Shown: piece after piece, positions 9,304 to 20,258 of the stretch | Layout: the number at the start of each line of letters is the position of its first letter | Position numbering within the stretch: the first letter of the stretch is position 1 | NCBI RefSeq assembly: GCF_017798165.1 | Contig: NZ_CP059068.1 | Location: 2,852,001-2,916,000 of the forward strand | Source of the DNA: Rhodoferax sp. AJA081-3 | GTDB lineage: Bacteria > Pseudomonadota > Gammaproteobacteria > Burkholderiales > Burkholderiaceae_C | Reading direction: 5' to 3' | DNA: 64,000 nucleotides | The notes under the pieces: model-generated | Seen by the model: the letters and a program-made list of their open reading frames with translations, nothing else | Told to the model about the DNA's origin: nothing | Database searches by the model: none | Translations under genes and position numbers: made by a program

Positions 9304-10468
9304 ATGCACACTGGCCGCACAGTATTTGCACAACTTCTCGAAGTGGTGCCATTCAAGCACTTCGAGCATCTCGTAAACAAATACCAAGCCAACCGCTGGA
9401 CACGGGACTTCACCGCATGGAGCCACTTCATCTGCATGGCCTACGCACAGTTCACGCGCAGGGAAGGCTTACGCGACCTGATCGTGTGCCTGAACTCGCA
9501 AAGCACCAAGCTCTACCACTGCGGCCTACGTCAGCGTGTATCGCGCTCCACGCTGGCCGATGCCAACGAACGGCGTGACTCACACCTGTTCGAAGCACTG
9601 GGGCAACGCCTGATCGAAATCGCTTTGGATTTATACAAAGACCATGACATTAGCTTGAGTCTCAAGGAGCCGCTGTATGCCATGGACTCCACGACCATCG
9701 ACCTGTGTCTTAAGCTGTTTCCCTGGGCGGACTTTCGGTCCACCAAAGCGGGTATCAAAGCCCACACCGTGATCGACCTACGGGGTGCGATTCCGGTCAT
9801 GCTGTCGATCACCACAGGCAAAATCAGCGACGTGGGGCAACTCGATGCATTGAGACTGCCAAAGGGCTCCATCGTCGTGCTGGATCGCGGCTACGTGGAC
9901 TTTGCGAGGCTGTACCGTTTGGTGCAACGGGAGTGCAGCTTTGTGGTGCGCGCCAAAGACAACCTGAGCTTCAATTGCCACGAAGCGCACGCCATCGATA
10001 TCCAGGCCGGCGTGTACTCGGATCAAACCATTGTGCTGACTGGCGAACGCTCCAAAAATGTCTACCCCGCGCCCTTGCGCCGGGTACGTTTCTATGACGC
10101 AGTAAGTTGTTTGGAACTCGTTTTTTCTGACCAACCGCTTGGACTTATCCGCCCTCACCATCGCAGCCATCTACAAGCAGCGCTGGCAAATTGAATTGTT
10201 CTTCAAATGGCTCAAGCAGAACTTGAACATCCAGCACTTCTTTGGCAACTCTTTGAACGCCGTGCGTTCGCAAATCTGGATTGCGGTGTGTACTTATTTG
10301 ATAGCCTTGGTCGCACACCACGGGCTACGCACGGAGTTGTCACTACGCAATTTCTTGCATCTGGTGGAGGTCAACATGTTTGAGAAAATTACTTTGGCTC
10401 AGATGGTCGACAACGCACTCAAAGATGAAAGCTTTGAAGAGCTGAAGTCGCAGGTTGAGCTATTCTGA
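9304..10468 (+). pseudogene. IS4-type transposase (DUF4372 N-terminus), frameshifted
   Basis: The first frame (9304-10194) contains a DUF4372-like N-terminus (TGRTVFAQLLEVVPFKHF) and two catalytic aspartates, in A-M-D-S-T-T-I-D and V-L-D-R-G-Y-V-D. The final catalytic region, the IS4 Y-R-E-K signature (IYKQRWQIELFFKWLK), lies in the next frame, which ends at 10468. The switch point is a run of six T at 10121-10126: removing one T gives L-V-F-L-T-N-R-L and a single 387-residue protein of normal length. As written, the product lacks its glutamate and should be inactive. Transcript slippage on the T run, or a sequencing error, are alternatives. Confidence 0.85.
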
Positions 10469-10477
10469 AAATTGGTC

Positions 10478-10499
10478 AGAATTTACCGGACAGTAGTGG
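10478..10499 (-). repeat. IS right terminal inverted repeat
   Basis: Exact reverse complement of 9160-9181; starts 10 nt after the transposase stop codon. Confidence 0.92.
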
Positions 10500-10500
10500 C

Positions 10501-10559
10501 CAAATGGGGCTTTAGCCCCCGAAAAATATACACCAATTGCTATATATGTTATAGCAACC
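10501..10559 (+). repeat. Dispersed TAGCCCCCG repeat, copy 1
   Basis: Shows GGGGCTTTAGCCCCCG, an AT-rich spacer and the palindrome GCTATA-N5-TATAGC. Related copies are at 26614, 32373, 43724, 55118 and (inverted) 60855. It lies directly next to the right end of the insertion sequence. Confidence 0.75.
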
Positions 10560-10575
10560 CCTGGGATTACCGATC

Positions 10576-12825
10576 CTACTCGGAAGGCGCTGCGTAGGGG
10601 GAATCAACGATGCGGCGGCGGCCGACCAGGCTCCAGTCGGCCTGCCATTTCTTTTCTGCCTTGCGCCGCTCTGAACGGCTTTTGGACCCCAGGGCAACCG
10701 CAGTCGGCGCGTCCACCAGGTGGTAGCCTGCTGACAAGGCGGCAGCACCCATCATGCGCTCCAACGCATGGGCCAGTGTGCCGTCGACCTGTCCGGCCTC
10801 GGCCTCGAACAGGTCGTTCTGTAAGGACGTGCAGGCCAGCAATTTGGCCAAGGCCGCGGGCTTGAACCAGAACATGCTGCCCGCCGCAAACCAGGGCCGC
10901 GTGCGGTCCAGCCAGCCTTCACGCTCGCCCAGCTCGGCCGCCAGCTTCGCCACCCAGGTTTTGTTTTTCCAGATGAAGCGCTGCAGGTTCAAGGCATTGC
11001 CCTGTGGCGCGATCAGGCCCAACGATGGATAGTGGTCCAGGCTGTCGAGGATGCCGCGCAGTGCCTGCGGGGCGGGCAACAGACTCTTTATCAGGGACTG
11101 GCGCCACACGTGACCGTCTTCGCGGTGTACCGTCTTCTTGGAGTGCAGCTTGAGCACAGCGGCGTAACCACGCGCAATCAGCAGCGGCAGCAGCACGAAC
11201 AACGGGCGGATATCGCGACCCCGGTTTTCCACCGCGAAGATTTCGGCGTGTGCGAACCGGGTTTTGACCATGGCCGACACCGTTTCCAACTGCTCGGCGG
11301 TTGTTGTGACCAACAGGTCACCGGTGAGGTCGGACGCCAAAAGGGCGGCCTCAAAATCCGGCCAGGTTTCTGCGTAGAACAGATGAATCACGATCGCACT
11401 GCGCGCGCCATCTGCGCCCGCAGCACCTGGCGCGCGTGCATCGGGTGCGGCCCAGGGCAGCGTGGCGGGCACGGGCTTGCGGGCGGTGTGCAGGCGCTGC
11501 ACCTCTTCCAGCCAGGCACAGCCAAAGTGGCGGTCGGGCTCGATGTGGGCGCCCTCAGCCCATTCGTTCCAGGCGTTCACGAACACAAACTGCTGCTCGC
11601 GGGGGAGTGTCTCACGGGCGTAACTTGCGCAGGTGCTCAGCCACTCGCCAAACTCGGCCGGGTTGGCATCGGCAAACGAGAAACTGTTTGCCGTGCGCCG
11701 CGCCTCGTTGTCCCATGACGGAAACGCCGTGCGGTACAGGGGATAAGGCTCCTTGCCCCGGGTCATGGCTTCACCCGCGGCATCGGCATAGTTCCAGACC
11801 GTACCGGTGAAGCCACTGTTCCACAACTCCGGGGTCGGCGCGGATTCAATGCGGTCATGGATCTTGTGCGGTGGAAACTCCACGGCCGCGTCGAATCCAA
11901 GCGGGCGCGGGTCTGCCAGCCCAAAGGTTTGCGCGCACACCAGCCACAGACCCGGCAGACCCGCGGCTTCGGCCAGTTGGCGCCAGAGCGCCAGCACCTT
12001 CTGGGTGTCGGGGATCAGCCCCGGCCGGTACACCACCAGCATAGGCTTGCCGTTCACGCGTATGTAACGCGGGTCATTGAACAGCGGCAGCAAGTCATCA
12101 ATGAACTGCTTCCAGCCATCCAGAGCATAAGTCTGCTGCAGGATGATTTCGGACTCGGCCCCATCCCAACGGCGCGTCCAGTTCTCATTGGCCCAGCACA
12201 CACAAAAGGGCAGGTCGAGCTGGCGGTTGGCGGCAAACTGGTTGAGCGGCATTTCCAGCACACGCTCGCCACCAAACCAGTAGTAGTGGAAGCAAAAACC
12301 GCCCACACCATATTGTTTGGCCAGCTCCACCTGCAGGGCCATGGAGTCGGGGTTGCGCAGATCGTAGAAACCCGTTTCGGCCGGCAGGTGGGGCTGGTAA
12401 TGGCCCAGGTACTGTGGCAGCGCCTTGGTCACATTGGTCCACTCGGTGAAGCCTGCACCCCAGTTCTGGTTGTTCACCTCAATGGGGTGGAACTGCGGCA
12501 GGTAGTAGGCAATGACTTTTGGGGCATCAGCAGCGGTTTCCAGCGCCTGCACCGGTAATTGACGCGGTCTATGCCATTGCGGGTGCGGTGCCTGGGCAAA
12601 ACGAATGGCCGCAAGATACTGTTGTGCACCGGAATCCTGCGACGGTTGGCCAGGCTGCGCCAGGGATGTGGGGCGCGGCGCAGGAAGGAATCCCGCTGCC
12701 AGCTTGCCAATGCCATGCCACCCGGAGTCCTGCCAGGTGTTGGACACCTTCTGCCGCACACGGCCACGGTACTCAGGGCTGCGCAGCGCCTGGAGGCCAA
12801 CACGGACAAATTTTCTCAACATCAT
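10576..12825 (-). CDS. WbsX-like glycan-processing / RgpF-domain fusion protein
   Basis: A 749-residue protein with two recognisable parts. Residues about 103-440 match the WbsX/GH99-like family (KVIAYYLPQFHP, G-F-T-E-W-T-N-V, then F-H-Y-Y-W-F-G-G and C-W-A-N-E-N-W-T-R-R-W-D), found in O-antigen and capsule loci. Residues about 470-720 match the rhamnan-synthesis RgpF family (V-E-N-R-G-R-D-I-R-P-L, L-K-L-H-S-K-K-T, W-F-A-A-G-S-M-F-W). The combination suggests a cytoplasmic enzyme for surface polysaccharide assembly or modification; the precise reaction is unknown. The start is set at ATG 12825 (M-M-L-R-K-F), because the frame upstream overlaps the divergent permease gene. No other glycan genes are adjacent, which is unusual for this family. 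Confidence 0.8.
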   Translation of the reverse strand: MMLRKFVRVGLQALRSPEYRGRVRQKVSNTWQDSGWHGIGKLAAGFLPAPRPTSLAQPGQPSQDSGAQQYLAAIRFAQAPHPQWHRPRQLPVQALETAADAPKVIAYYLPQFHPIEVNNQNWGAGFTEWTNVTKALPQYLGHYQPHLPAETGFYDLRNPDSMALQVELAKQYGVGGFCFHYYWFGGERVLEMPLNQFAANRQLDLPFCVCWANENWTRRWDGAESEIILQQTYALDGWKQFIDDLLPLFNDPRYIRVNGKPMLVVYRPGLIPDTQKVLALWRQLAEAAGLPGLWLVCAQTFGLADPRPLGFDAAVEFPPHKIHDRIESAPTPELWNSGFTGTVWNYADAAGEAMTRGKEPYPLYRTAFPSWDNEARRTANSFSFADANPAEFGEWLSTCASYARETLPREQQFVFVNAWNEWAEGAHIEPDRHFGCAWLEEVQRLHTARKPVPATLPWAAPDARAPGAAGADGARSAIVIHLFYAETWPDFEAALLASDLTGDLLVTTTAEQLETVSAMVKTRFAHAEIFAVENRGRDIRPLFVLLPLLIARGYAAVLKLHSKKTVHREDGHVWRQSLIKSLLPAPQALRGILDSLDHYPSLGLIAPQGNALNLQRFIWKNKTWVAKLAAELGEREGWLDRTRPWFAAGSMFWFKPAALAKLLACTSLQNDLFEAEAGQVDGTLAHALERMMGAAALSAGYHLVDAPTAVALGSKSRSERRKAEKKWQADWSLVGRRRIVDSPYAAPSE

Positions 12826-12909
12826 GGAACGGTGAATCGGGCGAAGCTTGCAGAGGCGCGAAGTATGACATGGCGCTTTTTCCAAGGGCTGCAATGCGAG
12901 AATCAAAAC

Positions 12910-13668
12910 ATGGAAATGCTTGTTGTTGCGTTGGCCTCGCTCTTGGCCGGTTTTGTGGATTCGATCGTCGGTGGGGGGGGCTTGGTTCTGGTCCCAGCAC
13001 TGTTTGCCACCTTCCCCAACGCCCATCCCGCCACCTTATTTGGCACCAACAAGGGCGCCTCGGTCTGGGGCACGGCCATTGCCACTGCGCAGTACAGCCA
13101 GCGGGTGCAAATGCGTTGGCATGCACTGGTACCGGCAGCCATTGTGTGTTTTGCAGCGTCCATGGGTGGCGCCTGGCTGGTCACCGTGGTGTCACCACAG
13201 TATTTGCGCAAGGCCTTGCCGGTGGTGCTGGTGCTGGTGCTGGGCTACACACTGGCCAAGAAACAGCTGGGGCGCGACCACACACCACGTTTTGTGGGCC
13301 AGCGCGAGGCTTTGATCGCCAGCGGCATTGGCGCGGTCATAGGCTTCTACGACGGTTTCTTTGGCCCGGGCACCGGCAGCTTTTTTGTGTTCCTGCTGGT
13401 GCGCCTGCTGGGATACGACTTCCTGAATGCATCGGCCAGCGCCAAGCTGCTCAACACTGCATCCAACCTGGCCGCTATCCTGTTATTTGCCTACAAGGGC
13501 CACGTGTGGTGGCACTTTGTGCTGGTGATGGCGATTGCCAATATCCTGGGTAGTCTGGCCGGCACCCACCTGGCACTGAAACACGGCACGGGCTTTGTAC
13601 GGGGCGTCTTCATCGCCGTGGTGTCGGCGCTGATTCTGAAGACCAGCTACGACGCGTTCTTGCGCTGA
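12910..13668 (+). CDS. TauE/SafE (TSUP) family membrane permease
   Basis: A 252-residue integral membrane protein with about eight hydrophobic segments. The N-terminal half-motif V-D-S-I-V-G-G-G-G-L-V-L-V-P and the internal repeat G-F-Y-D-G-F-F-G-P-G-T-G-S-F are the hallmark repeats of the TSUP family. Members export or import sulfite, sulfoacetate or other small organosulfur anions; the substrate here is unknown. ATG 12910 is chosen over upstream in-frame codons because it starts directly at the first membrane segment. It is divergent from the WbsX/RgpF gene and converges on mrdA with an 11-nt gap. Confidence 0.85.
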   Translation: MEMLVVALASLLAGFVDSIVGGGGLVLVPALFATFPNAHPATLFGTNKGASVWGTAIATAQYSQRVQMRWHALVPAAIVCFAASMGGAWLVTVVSPQYLRKALPVVLVLVLGYTLAKKQLGRDHTPRFVGQREALIASGIGAVIGFYDGFFGPGTGSFFVFLLVRLLGYDFLNASASAKLLNTASNLAAILLFAYKGHVWWHFVLVMAIANILGSLAGTHLALKHGTGFVRGVFIAVVSALILKTSYDAFLR

Positions 13669-13679
13669 GCGCAGCGGTC

Positions 13680-15701
13680 TTAGCGGGGCGCGCTAACTGG
13701 GGCGCTGGCTGGCGCAGCCGTGGCGCCGGGTGCCAAGGGCACAACGGCAGCGCTGGCACCGGCGCGTGGCAATGGCACCTGGGCGGCCACCAGCGGCTTG
13801 CCAATGGGCGCCATGGCCTGGCCCTTTTGCACGGCAGCCATGTCGTCGTCATTGGGATACTGCCCCATCAGCCAGTAATCGAAAACGCGCCGCGCAATGG
13901 GCGCAGCAGACCCGGAGCCCCAGCCGGCGTTCTCCACAATCACGGCCAGCGCAATCGTCGGGTTTTCGACCGGTGCAAACGCAACGTAGAGGGAATGGTC
14001 TCGTTTGCTCTCGTCGGCCTTGACACTGCTGTACTTTTCGCCCGCTCGCAGTCCGACGGCCTGCGCCGTGCCGGTTTTACCGCCACTGGTGTAGCCGGCA
14101 CCGGCAAAAATCCGGGCCGAGGTGCCCTCCACCGTCACGCCGTGCATGGCATTGCGGATCACGTCCACATGCTCGGGCTTGAGCGGCAGGGGTTCGAGCG
14201 CATCACTGGCAACACGTTGGGTCGTATGGTGGACGCTGTCCTTGATCTCGCGCACCAGGCGTGGCTTGAAACGCAGACCACCGGAGGCGATGGTCGCGTA
14301 GGCGCTGGCCATTTGCAGCATCGTGAAGTTGTTGTAGCCCTGGCCAATGCCCAACGAGATGGTCTCGCCGGCATACCATTTTTGTTGCTCGGCTTTCTTG
14401 AACTTCTTGCGCTTCCATTCCTGTGACGGCAGGTCACCGGTGACCTCGCCCATCAGATCGATACCGGTGTGGCGACCCAGGCCAAAGGGCATCAACTGGT
14501 CGTGGATCAGGTCCACGCCCATCTCGTTGGCCAGGCTGTAGAAGTAGACGTTGGAGGAGCCAACGATGGCCAGGCGCATGTCTTTGGGGCCCGGGCGGTC
14601 GGCCTCGGGGCTGCCAAAGGTACGACCACCAAAGCTGTAGGTCAGGTTGTCCTGGATCACCACATTGGCGGCCCGCTTGCCACTATTCAGGGCCGCCATC
14701 GCCATCAGCGGCTTGTAGGTCGAACCCGGCGGGTAGGTGCCACGCAACGCGCGGTTCAGCAGCGGTTTGTCGGGGTCTTCATTCAGAGCGGCCCAGCTTT
14801 CGGTGTCGATGCCGTCAACAAACAGGTTGGGGTCGAAGGTGGGCTTGGACACAAAGGCCAACACCTCACCATTGCGCGGATCGATGGCCACCAGCGCGCC
14901 GCGGCGGTCACCGTACATGTCTTCTACCAACTTCTGCAGCTTGACATCGAGGGACAACACCAGCAGGTTGCCTGGCGTCGAGGGTGTGCTGGCAAGTTTG
15001 CGCACGGCGCGCCCACCGGCCGATGTCTCCACCCGCTCCACCCCGGTGGTGCCATGCAGTTCCTGCTCGAAGTTTTGCTCCACGCCCAGCTTGCCGATGT
15101 ATTCGGTACCCCGGTAATTGGCCTGGTTGTCGTCGTCCTCGATCTTGGCTTTCTCGGCCTGGTTGATGCGCCCGATGTAGCCCACGACGTGGCTGGCCAG
15201 CTCGCCGTAGGGGTAGTTGCGGAACAGGCGCGCCTTGATCTCGACGCCGGGGAAACGGAAACGCTGGGCCGCAAAACGCGCCACTTCGGTATCGGTCAGG
15301 CGCGTGCGGATCGGCAGGGACTCAAAACTCTTGGACTCGTCCATCAGTTTCTTGAAGCGCCGGCGGTCCCGCGCCGTCACCTCCATCACCTTGCTCAACT
15401 CGTCAATGGTCTGCTCCAGACCCTTGGTCTTGCTGGGCGTGATCTCCAACGTATAAGCCGAGTAATTGCTGGCCAGCACCACACCATTGCGGTCCACGAT
15501 CAGGCCGCGGTTGGGCACGATGGGCACGATGGAGGTGCGGTTGCTCTCGGCCTGCGCCCGCAGGTCGTCGTGGCGCACCACCTGCAGGTACACCAGGCGC
15601 ATGGCCAGCAAGGAAAAACAGAACAGCACCATGACGCTGACCGCAAACACGCGGGTGCGAAAACGCGCCAGGTCCGCTTCGACGTTGCGTATTTCGGTCA
15701 T
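13680..15701 (-). CDS. mrdA: Penicillin-binding protein 2, peptidoglycan DD-transpeptidase
   Basis: A 673-residue class B PBP that cross-links peptidoglycan during lateral wall growth. It has one N-terminal membrane anchor (about residues 17-38) and a PBP dimer domain. The transpeptidase triad is visible: S327-T-Y-K330, S-S-N near residue 380 and K-T-G near 538. The C-terminal tail (about the last 45 residues) is rich in Ala and Pro and probably disordered. It is the last gene of the leftward mreB-mreC-mreD-mrdA operon, 15 nt after mreD. The usual partner rodA does not follow; the next gene is the convergent TSUP permease. Confidence 0.95.
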   Translation of the reverse strand: MTEIRNVEADLARFRTRVFAVSVMVLFCFSLLAMRLVYLQVVRHDDLRAQAESNRTSIVPIVPNRGLIVDRNGVVLASNYSAYTLEITPSKTKGLEQTIDELSKVMEVTARDRRRFKKLMDESKSFESLPIRTRLTDTEVARFAAQRFRFPGVEIKARLFRNYPYGELASHVVGYIGRINQAEKAKIEDDDNQANYRGTEYIGKLGVEQNFEQELHGTTGVERVETSAGGRAVRKLASTPSTPGNLLVLSLDVKLQKLVEDMYGDRRGALVAIDPRNGEVLAFVSKPTFDPNLFVDGIDTESWAALNEDPDKPLLNRALRGTYPPGSTYKPLMAMAALNSGKRAANVVIQDNLTYSFGGRTFGSPEADRPGPKDMRLAIVGSSNVYFYSLANEMGVDLIHDQLMPFGLGRHTGIDLMGEVTGDLPSQEWKRKKFKKAEQQKWYAGETISLGIGQGYNNFTMLQMASAYATIASGGLRFKPRLVREIKDSVHHTTQRVASDALEPLPLKPEHVDVIRNAMHGVTVEGTSARIFAGAGYTSGGKTGTAQAVGLRAGEKYSSVKADESKRDHSLYVAFAPVENPTIALAVIVENAGWGSGSAAPIARRVFDYWLMGQYPNDDDMAAVQKGQAMAPIGKPLVAAQVPLPRAGASAAVVPLAPGATAAPASAPVSAPR

Positions 15702-15716
15702 GCGAAAACGGTCCAG

Positions 15717-16247
15717 TTACAGGGGACGGTTGGCGTCCGGATCGGGGGCGCGCAGTTGTGGGGCCAGGAGGACCAGGTTGGCCACGGGCCACAGCACCGC
15801 TTCGGCCACCGGCGCCAGCAGCATCATCCAGCCCGGGAAGGTGCCTCCATTGAACATGCGCACGGCCAGCTCCACCGCATGGGCCACGGCAAACAGCGGA
15901 AAAACTTGCGCCGCCTGCGAGGGCACCGAGAACCACAACAAGCGACGGTGCACAGTGATGGCAAAAAAGCTCAGCACGGTGTAGGCCATGGCGTGCTGGC
16001 CCAGCAGACCGCCCTGGTGCACATCCATCAACAAACCAAACACAAAAGCGCCGCCAATGCTGACACGCAGTGGCTGGTGCACCGTCCAGAATACGAGCAC
16101 GACGGCCAACACGTCGGGTGTCCACGCGGCACGGCCCCACAGGCCCATGTTCTGCAGCATGTTGACCAGCATGGCGGCGATCAGGCTGCCCCAGATGAAG
16201 AAAGGGTTGGCGGGCAGCAGCAGCTGCTGGCCGGGGCGCATGATCAT
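15717..16247 (-). CDS. mreD: Rod shape-determining protein MreD
   Basis: A 176-residue inner-membrane protein with about five or six hydrophobic segments, the normal size for MreD. It is part of the elongasome with MreB, MreC, PBP2 and RodA. The start ATG overlaps the stop of mreC (ATGA), showing translational coupling. N-terminal L-L-L-P-A-N-P-F-F-I-W-G-S-L and V-L-V-F-W-T-V-H-Q-P match betaproteobacterial MreD. Confidence 0.9.
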   Translation of the reverse strand: MIMRPGQQLLLPANPFFIWGSLIAAMLVNMLQNMGLWGRAAWTPDVLAVVLVFWTVHQPLRVSIGGAFVFGLLMDVHQGGLLGQHAMAYTVLSFFAITVHRRLLWFSVPSQAAQVFPLFAVAHAVELAVRMFNGGTFPGWMMLLAPVAEAVLWPVANLVLLAPQLRAPDPDANRPL

Positions 16248-17164
16248 CGGGAGGCTCCGCGTCGGGGTACAACCGCAGGCACATCGGCTGCCGGGCGGGC
16301 GGGGATTTGTGCGTTGGTTGGCTCCAGCACCAGCACATGCCCAGCGCCGGCCACCATGGCCAAGGGCACACAGTAGATGCGGGCAAATACGGCATCCACC
16401 CGGCGCTCAATCTTCTCGATCCGGGCAACGGGCAAGCCCGGTGGATAAACACCATCCACACCGCTGGTGGTCAACAAATCGCCCTCGGCCACATCCGCAT
16501 TGGCAGCCATGAAACGCAGCTCCATGGCATCTACATGCAATGACACATCACCAAAGGCCACACCCCGCGCACCGGTGCGGGTGTTCAGCACGGGGATGGC
16601 ATGGTCACGGTCGGTGATGAGTGTTACCTCGCTGACCAGCGGGTAGACACGGGTCACCTGGCCCAGCACACCGGACTCGTCCAGCACCGGCGAGCCCAAG
16701 GCGATCTTGTCTGCCATACCCTTGTCGATGATGACCTTGCGGCTGTAGGGATCGGCCGCGTCATAAATCACCTGCGCGGCAACGGACGGAGACTGCAGGC
16801 GTTCGCGCAAGCCCAGTGCCTTGCGCAGGCGCTCGTTCTCCAGCGACAACTGCTCCACCTGGTTGGCGCGCTGCGATTGCAGGCTGTGTTTGCGCAAAAC
16901 CTCTTGCTGTGCAGTCTGCGCCGCCGTCAACGACGAAAAATACTGGCTGGCGTGCTGGAAGACCAGCACCGGGCGCATGGCCAGCCACTGCGCGGGGTAC
17001 AACACGGTGGCGAGCACCACCCGCAGGGGCTGCATGACCTTGAACCGCGCGTCCGCGACCATGAGGAAAAAGGCCAGTGCACTGCACACGGCCAATTTCG
17101 ACAGGGCCGATGGGCCCTGCCGGAAGAAGGGGGGAGGATCTCTGTCCAGCGTACCTAATGGCAT
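16244..17164 (-). CDS. mreC: Rod shape-determining protein MreC
   Basis: A 306-residue periplasmic scaffold protein with a single N-terminal membrane segment (about residues 21-40) and a coiled-coil stretch (about 70-115, rich in Q, E and L) before the beta-barrel domain that contains V-I-I-D-K-G and L-I-T-D-R-D-H-A-I-P. It bridges cytoplasmic MreB filaments and PBP2. It follows mreB by 16 nt and overlaps mreD by 4 nt. The C-terminus is Pro/Ala-rich (ARPAADVPAVV). Confidence 0.94.
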   Translation of the reverse strand: MPLGTLDRDPPPFFRQGPSALSKLAVCSALAFFLMVADARFKVMQPLRVVLATVLYPAQWLAMRPVLVFQHASQYFSSLTAAQTAQQEVLRKHSLQSQRANQVEQLSLENERLRKALGLRERLQSPSVAAQVIYDAADPYSRKVIIDKGMADKIALGSPVLDESGVLGQVTRVYPLVSEVTLITDRDHAIPVLNTRTGARGVAFGDVSLHVDAMELRFMAANADVAEGDLLTTSGVDGVYPPGLPVARIEKIERRVDAVFARIYCVPLAMVAGAGHVLVLEPTNAQIPARPAADVPAVVPRRGASR

Positions 17165-17180
17165 CGCTGTGTCCGGTTAT

Positions 17181-18263
<1,083 letters not shown>

Positions 18264-18426
18264 TCACCACGGTTTTTGCGTTAAAAAGTCGTAAGTTTGG
18301 CGTCAATATTGGTGACTTTGCAGCACCCACGCCAAAGACGGGATAATAACCGATTGCCTTTGTACACCCCTCTCTAAACTGAGCCATTGGCACCGAATTA
18401 CCTTTGGTTTCAACCCAACACGCACC

Positions 18427-18726
18427 ATGTCACTGACATCTACTGATATTGCCCGTATTGCCAATCTGGCACGCTTGGAACTAGCGCCCTCAGAAAGTGA
18501 GCGCATGCTGACCCAAATGAATGGCTTTTTCGACATCGTGGAGCAAATGCGCGCCGTGGACACCACGGGCATTGAGCCCCTGGCCCACCCGGTGGTGGCC
18601 CTGTCGGACTTTGCCTTGCGTTTGCGTGATGACGTGGCCAGCGAGCCCAACCAGCGCGAGGCCAACCAGCGCAGCGCACCGGCGGTCGAAAACGGCCTGT
18701 TTCTGGTGCCAAAGGTGATTGAGTAA
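18427..18726 (+). CDS. gatC: Asp-tRNA(Asn)/Glu-tRNA(Gln) amidotransferase subunit C
   Basis: A 99-residue subunit that stabilises GatA in the GatCAB amidotransferase, which converts misacylated Asp-tRNA(Asn) or Glu-tRNA(Gln) to the amide form. The family signature I-A-N-L-A-R-L-E-L and the C-terminal L-R-x-D-x-V pattern are present ([11 protein letters not shown]). It is the first gene of gatC-gatA-gatB. No strong Shine-Dalgarno sequence precedes the ATG. Confidence 0.94.
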   Translation: MSLTSTDIARIANLARLELAPSESERMLTQMNGFFDIVEQMRAVDTTGIEPLAHPVVALSDFALRLRDDVASEPNQREANQRSAPAVENGLFLVPKVIE

Positions 18727-18742
18727 TTTTGCAGAACACACG

Positions 18743-20257
<1,515 letters not shown>

Positions 20258-20258
20258 T

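Larger units (their letters stand above)
9160..10499 (+). mobile_element. IS4-family insertion sequence with 22-bp perfect terminal inverted repeats
   Basis: The element is about 1.34 kb and bounded by a perfect 22-bp inverted repeat at 9160-9181 and 10478-10499 (outer sequence CCACTACTGTCCGG). It contains one transposase frame split by a frameshift. No clear direct target duplication is visible in the flanking bases (AAGA on the left, CCAAAT on the right). It lies 7 nt after the lipoprotein stop and directly abuts a copy of the dispersed TAGCCCCCG repeat, which may have been part of its target. Confidence 0.92.

Noticed and set aside
9140..10520. Target-site duplication around the insertion sequence
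   Set aside because: The bases directly outside the inverted repeats differ on the two sides, so no duplication can be claimed.
14469..16376. Long forward open frame (635 codons) opposite mrdA and mreD
   Set aside because: It is antisense to well-recognised genes and its translation is His/Gln/Gly-rich without motifs, as expected for a shadow frame in GC-rich DNA.
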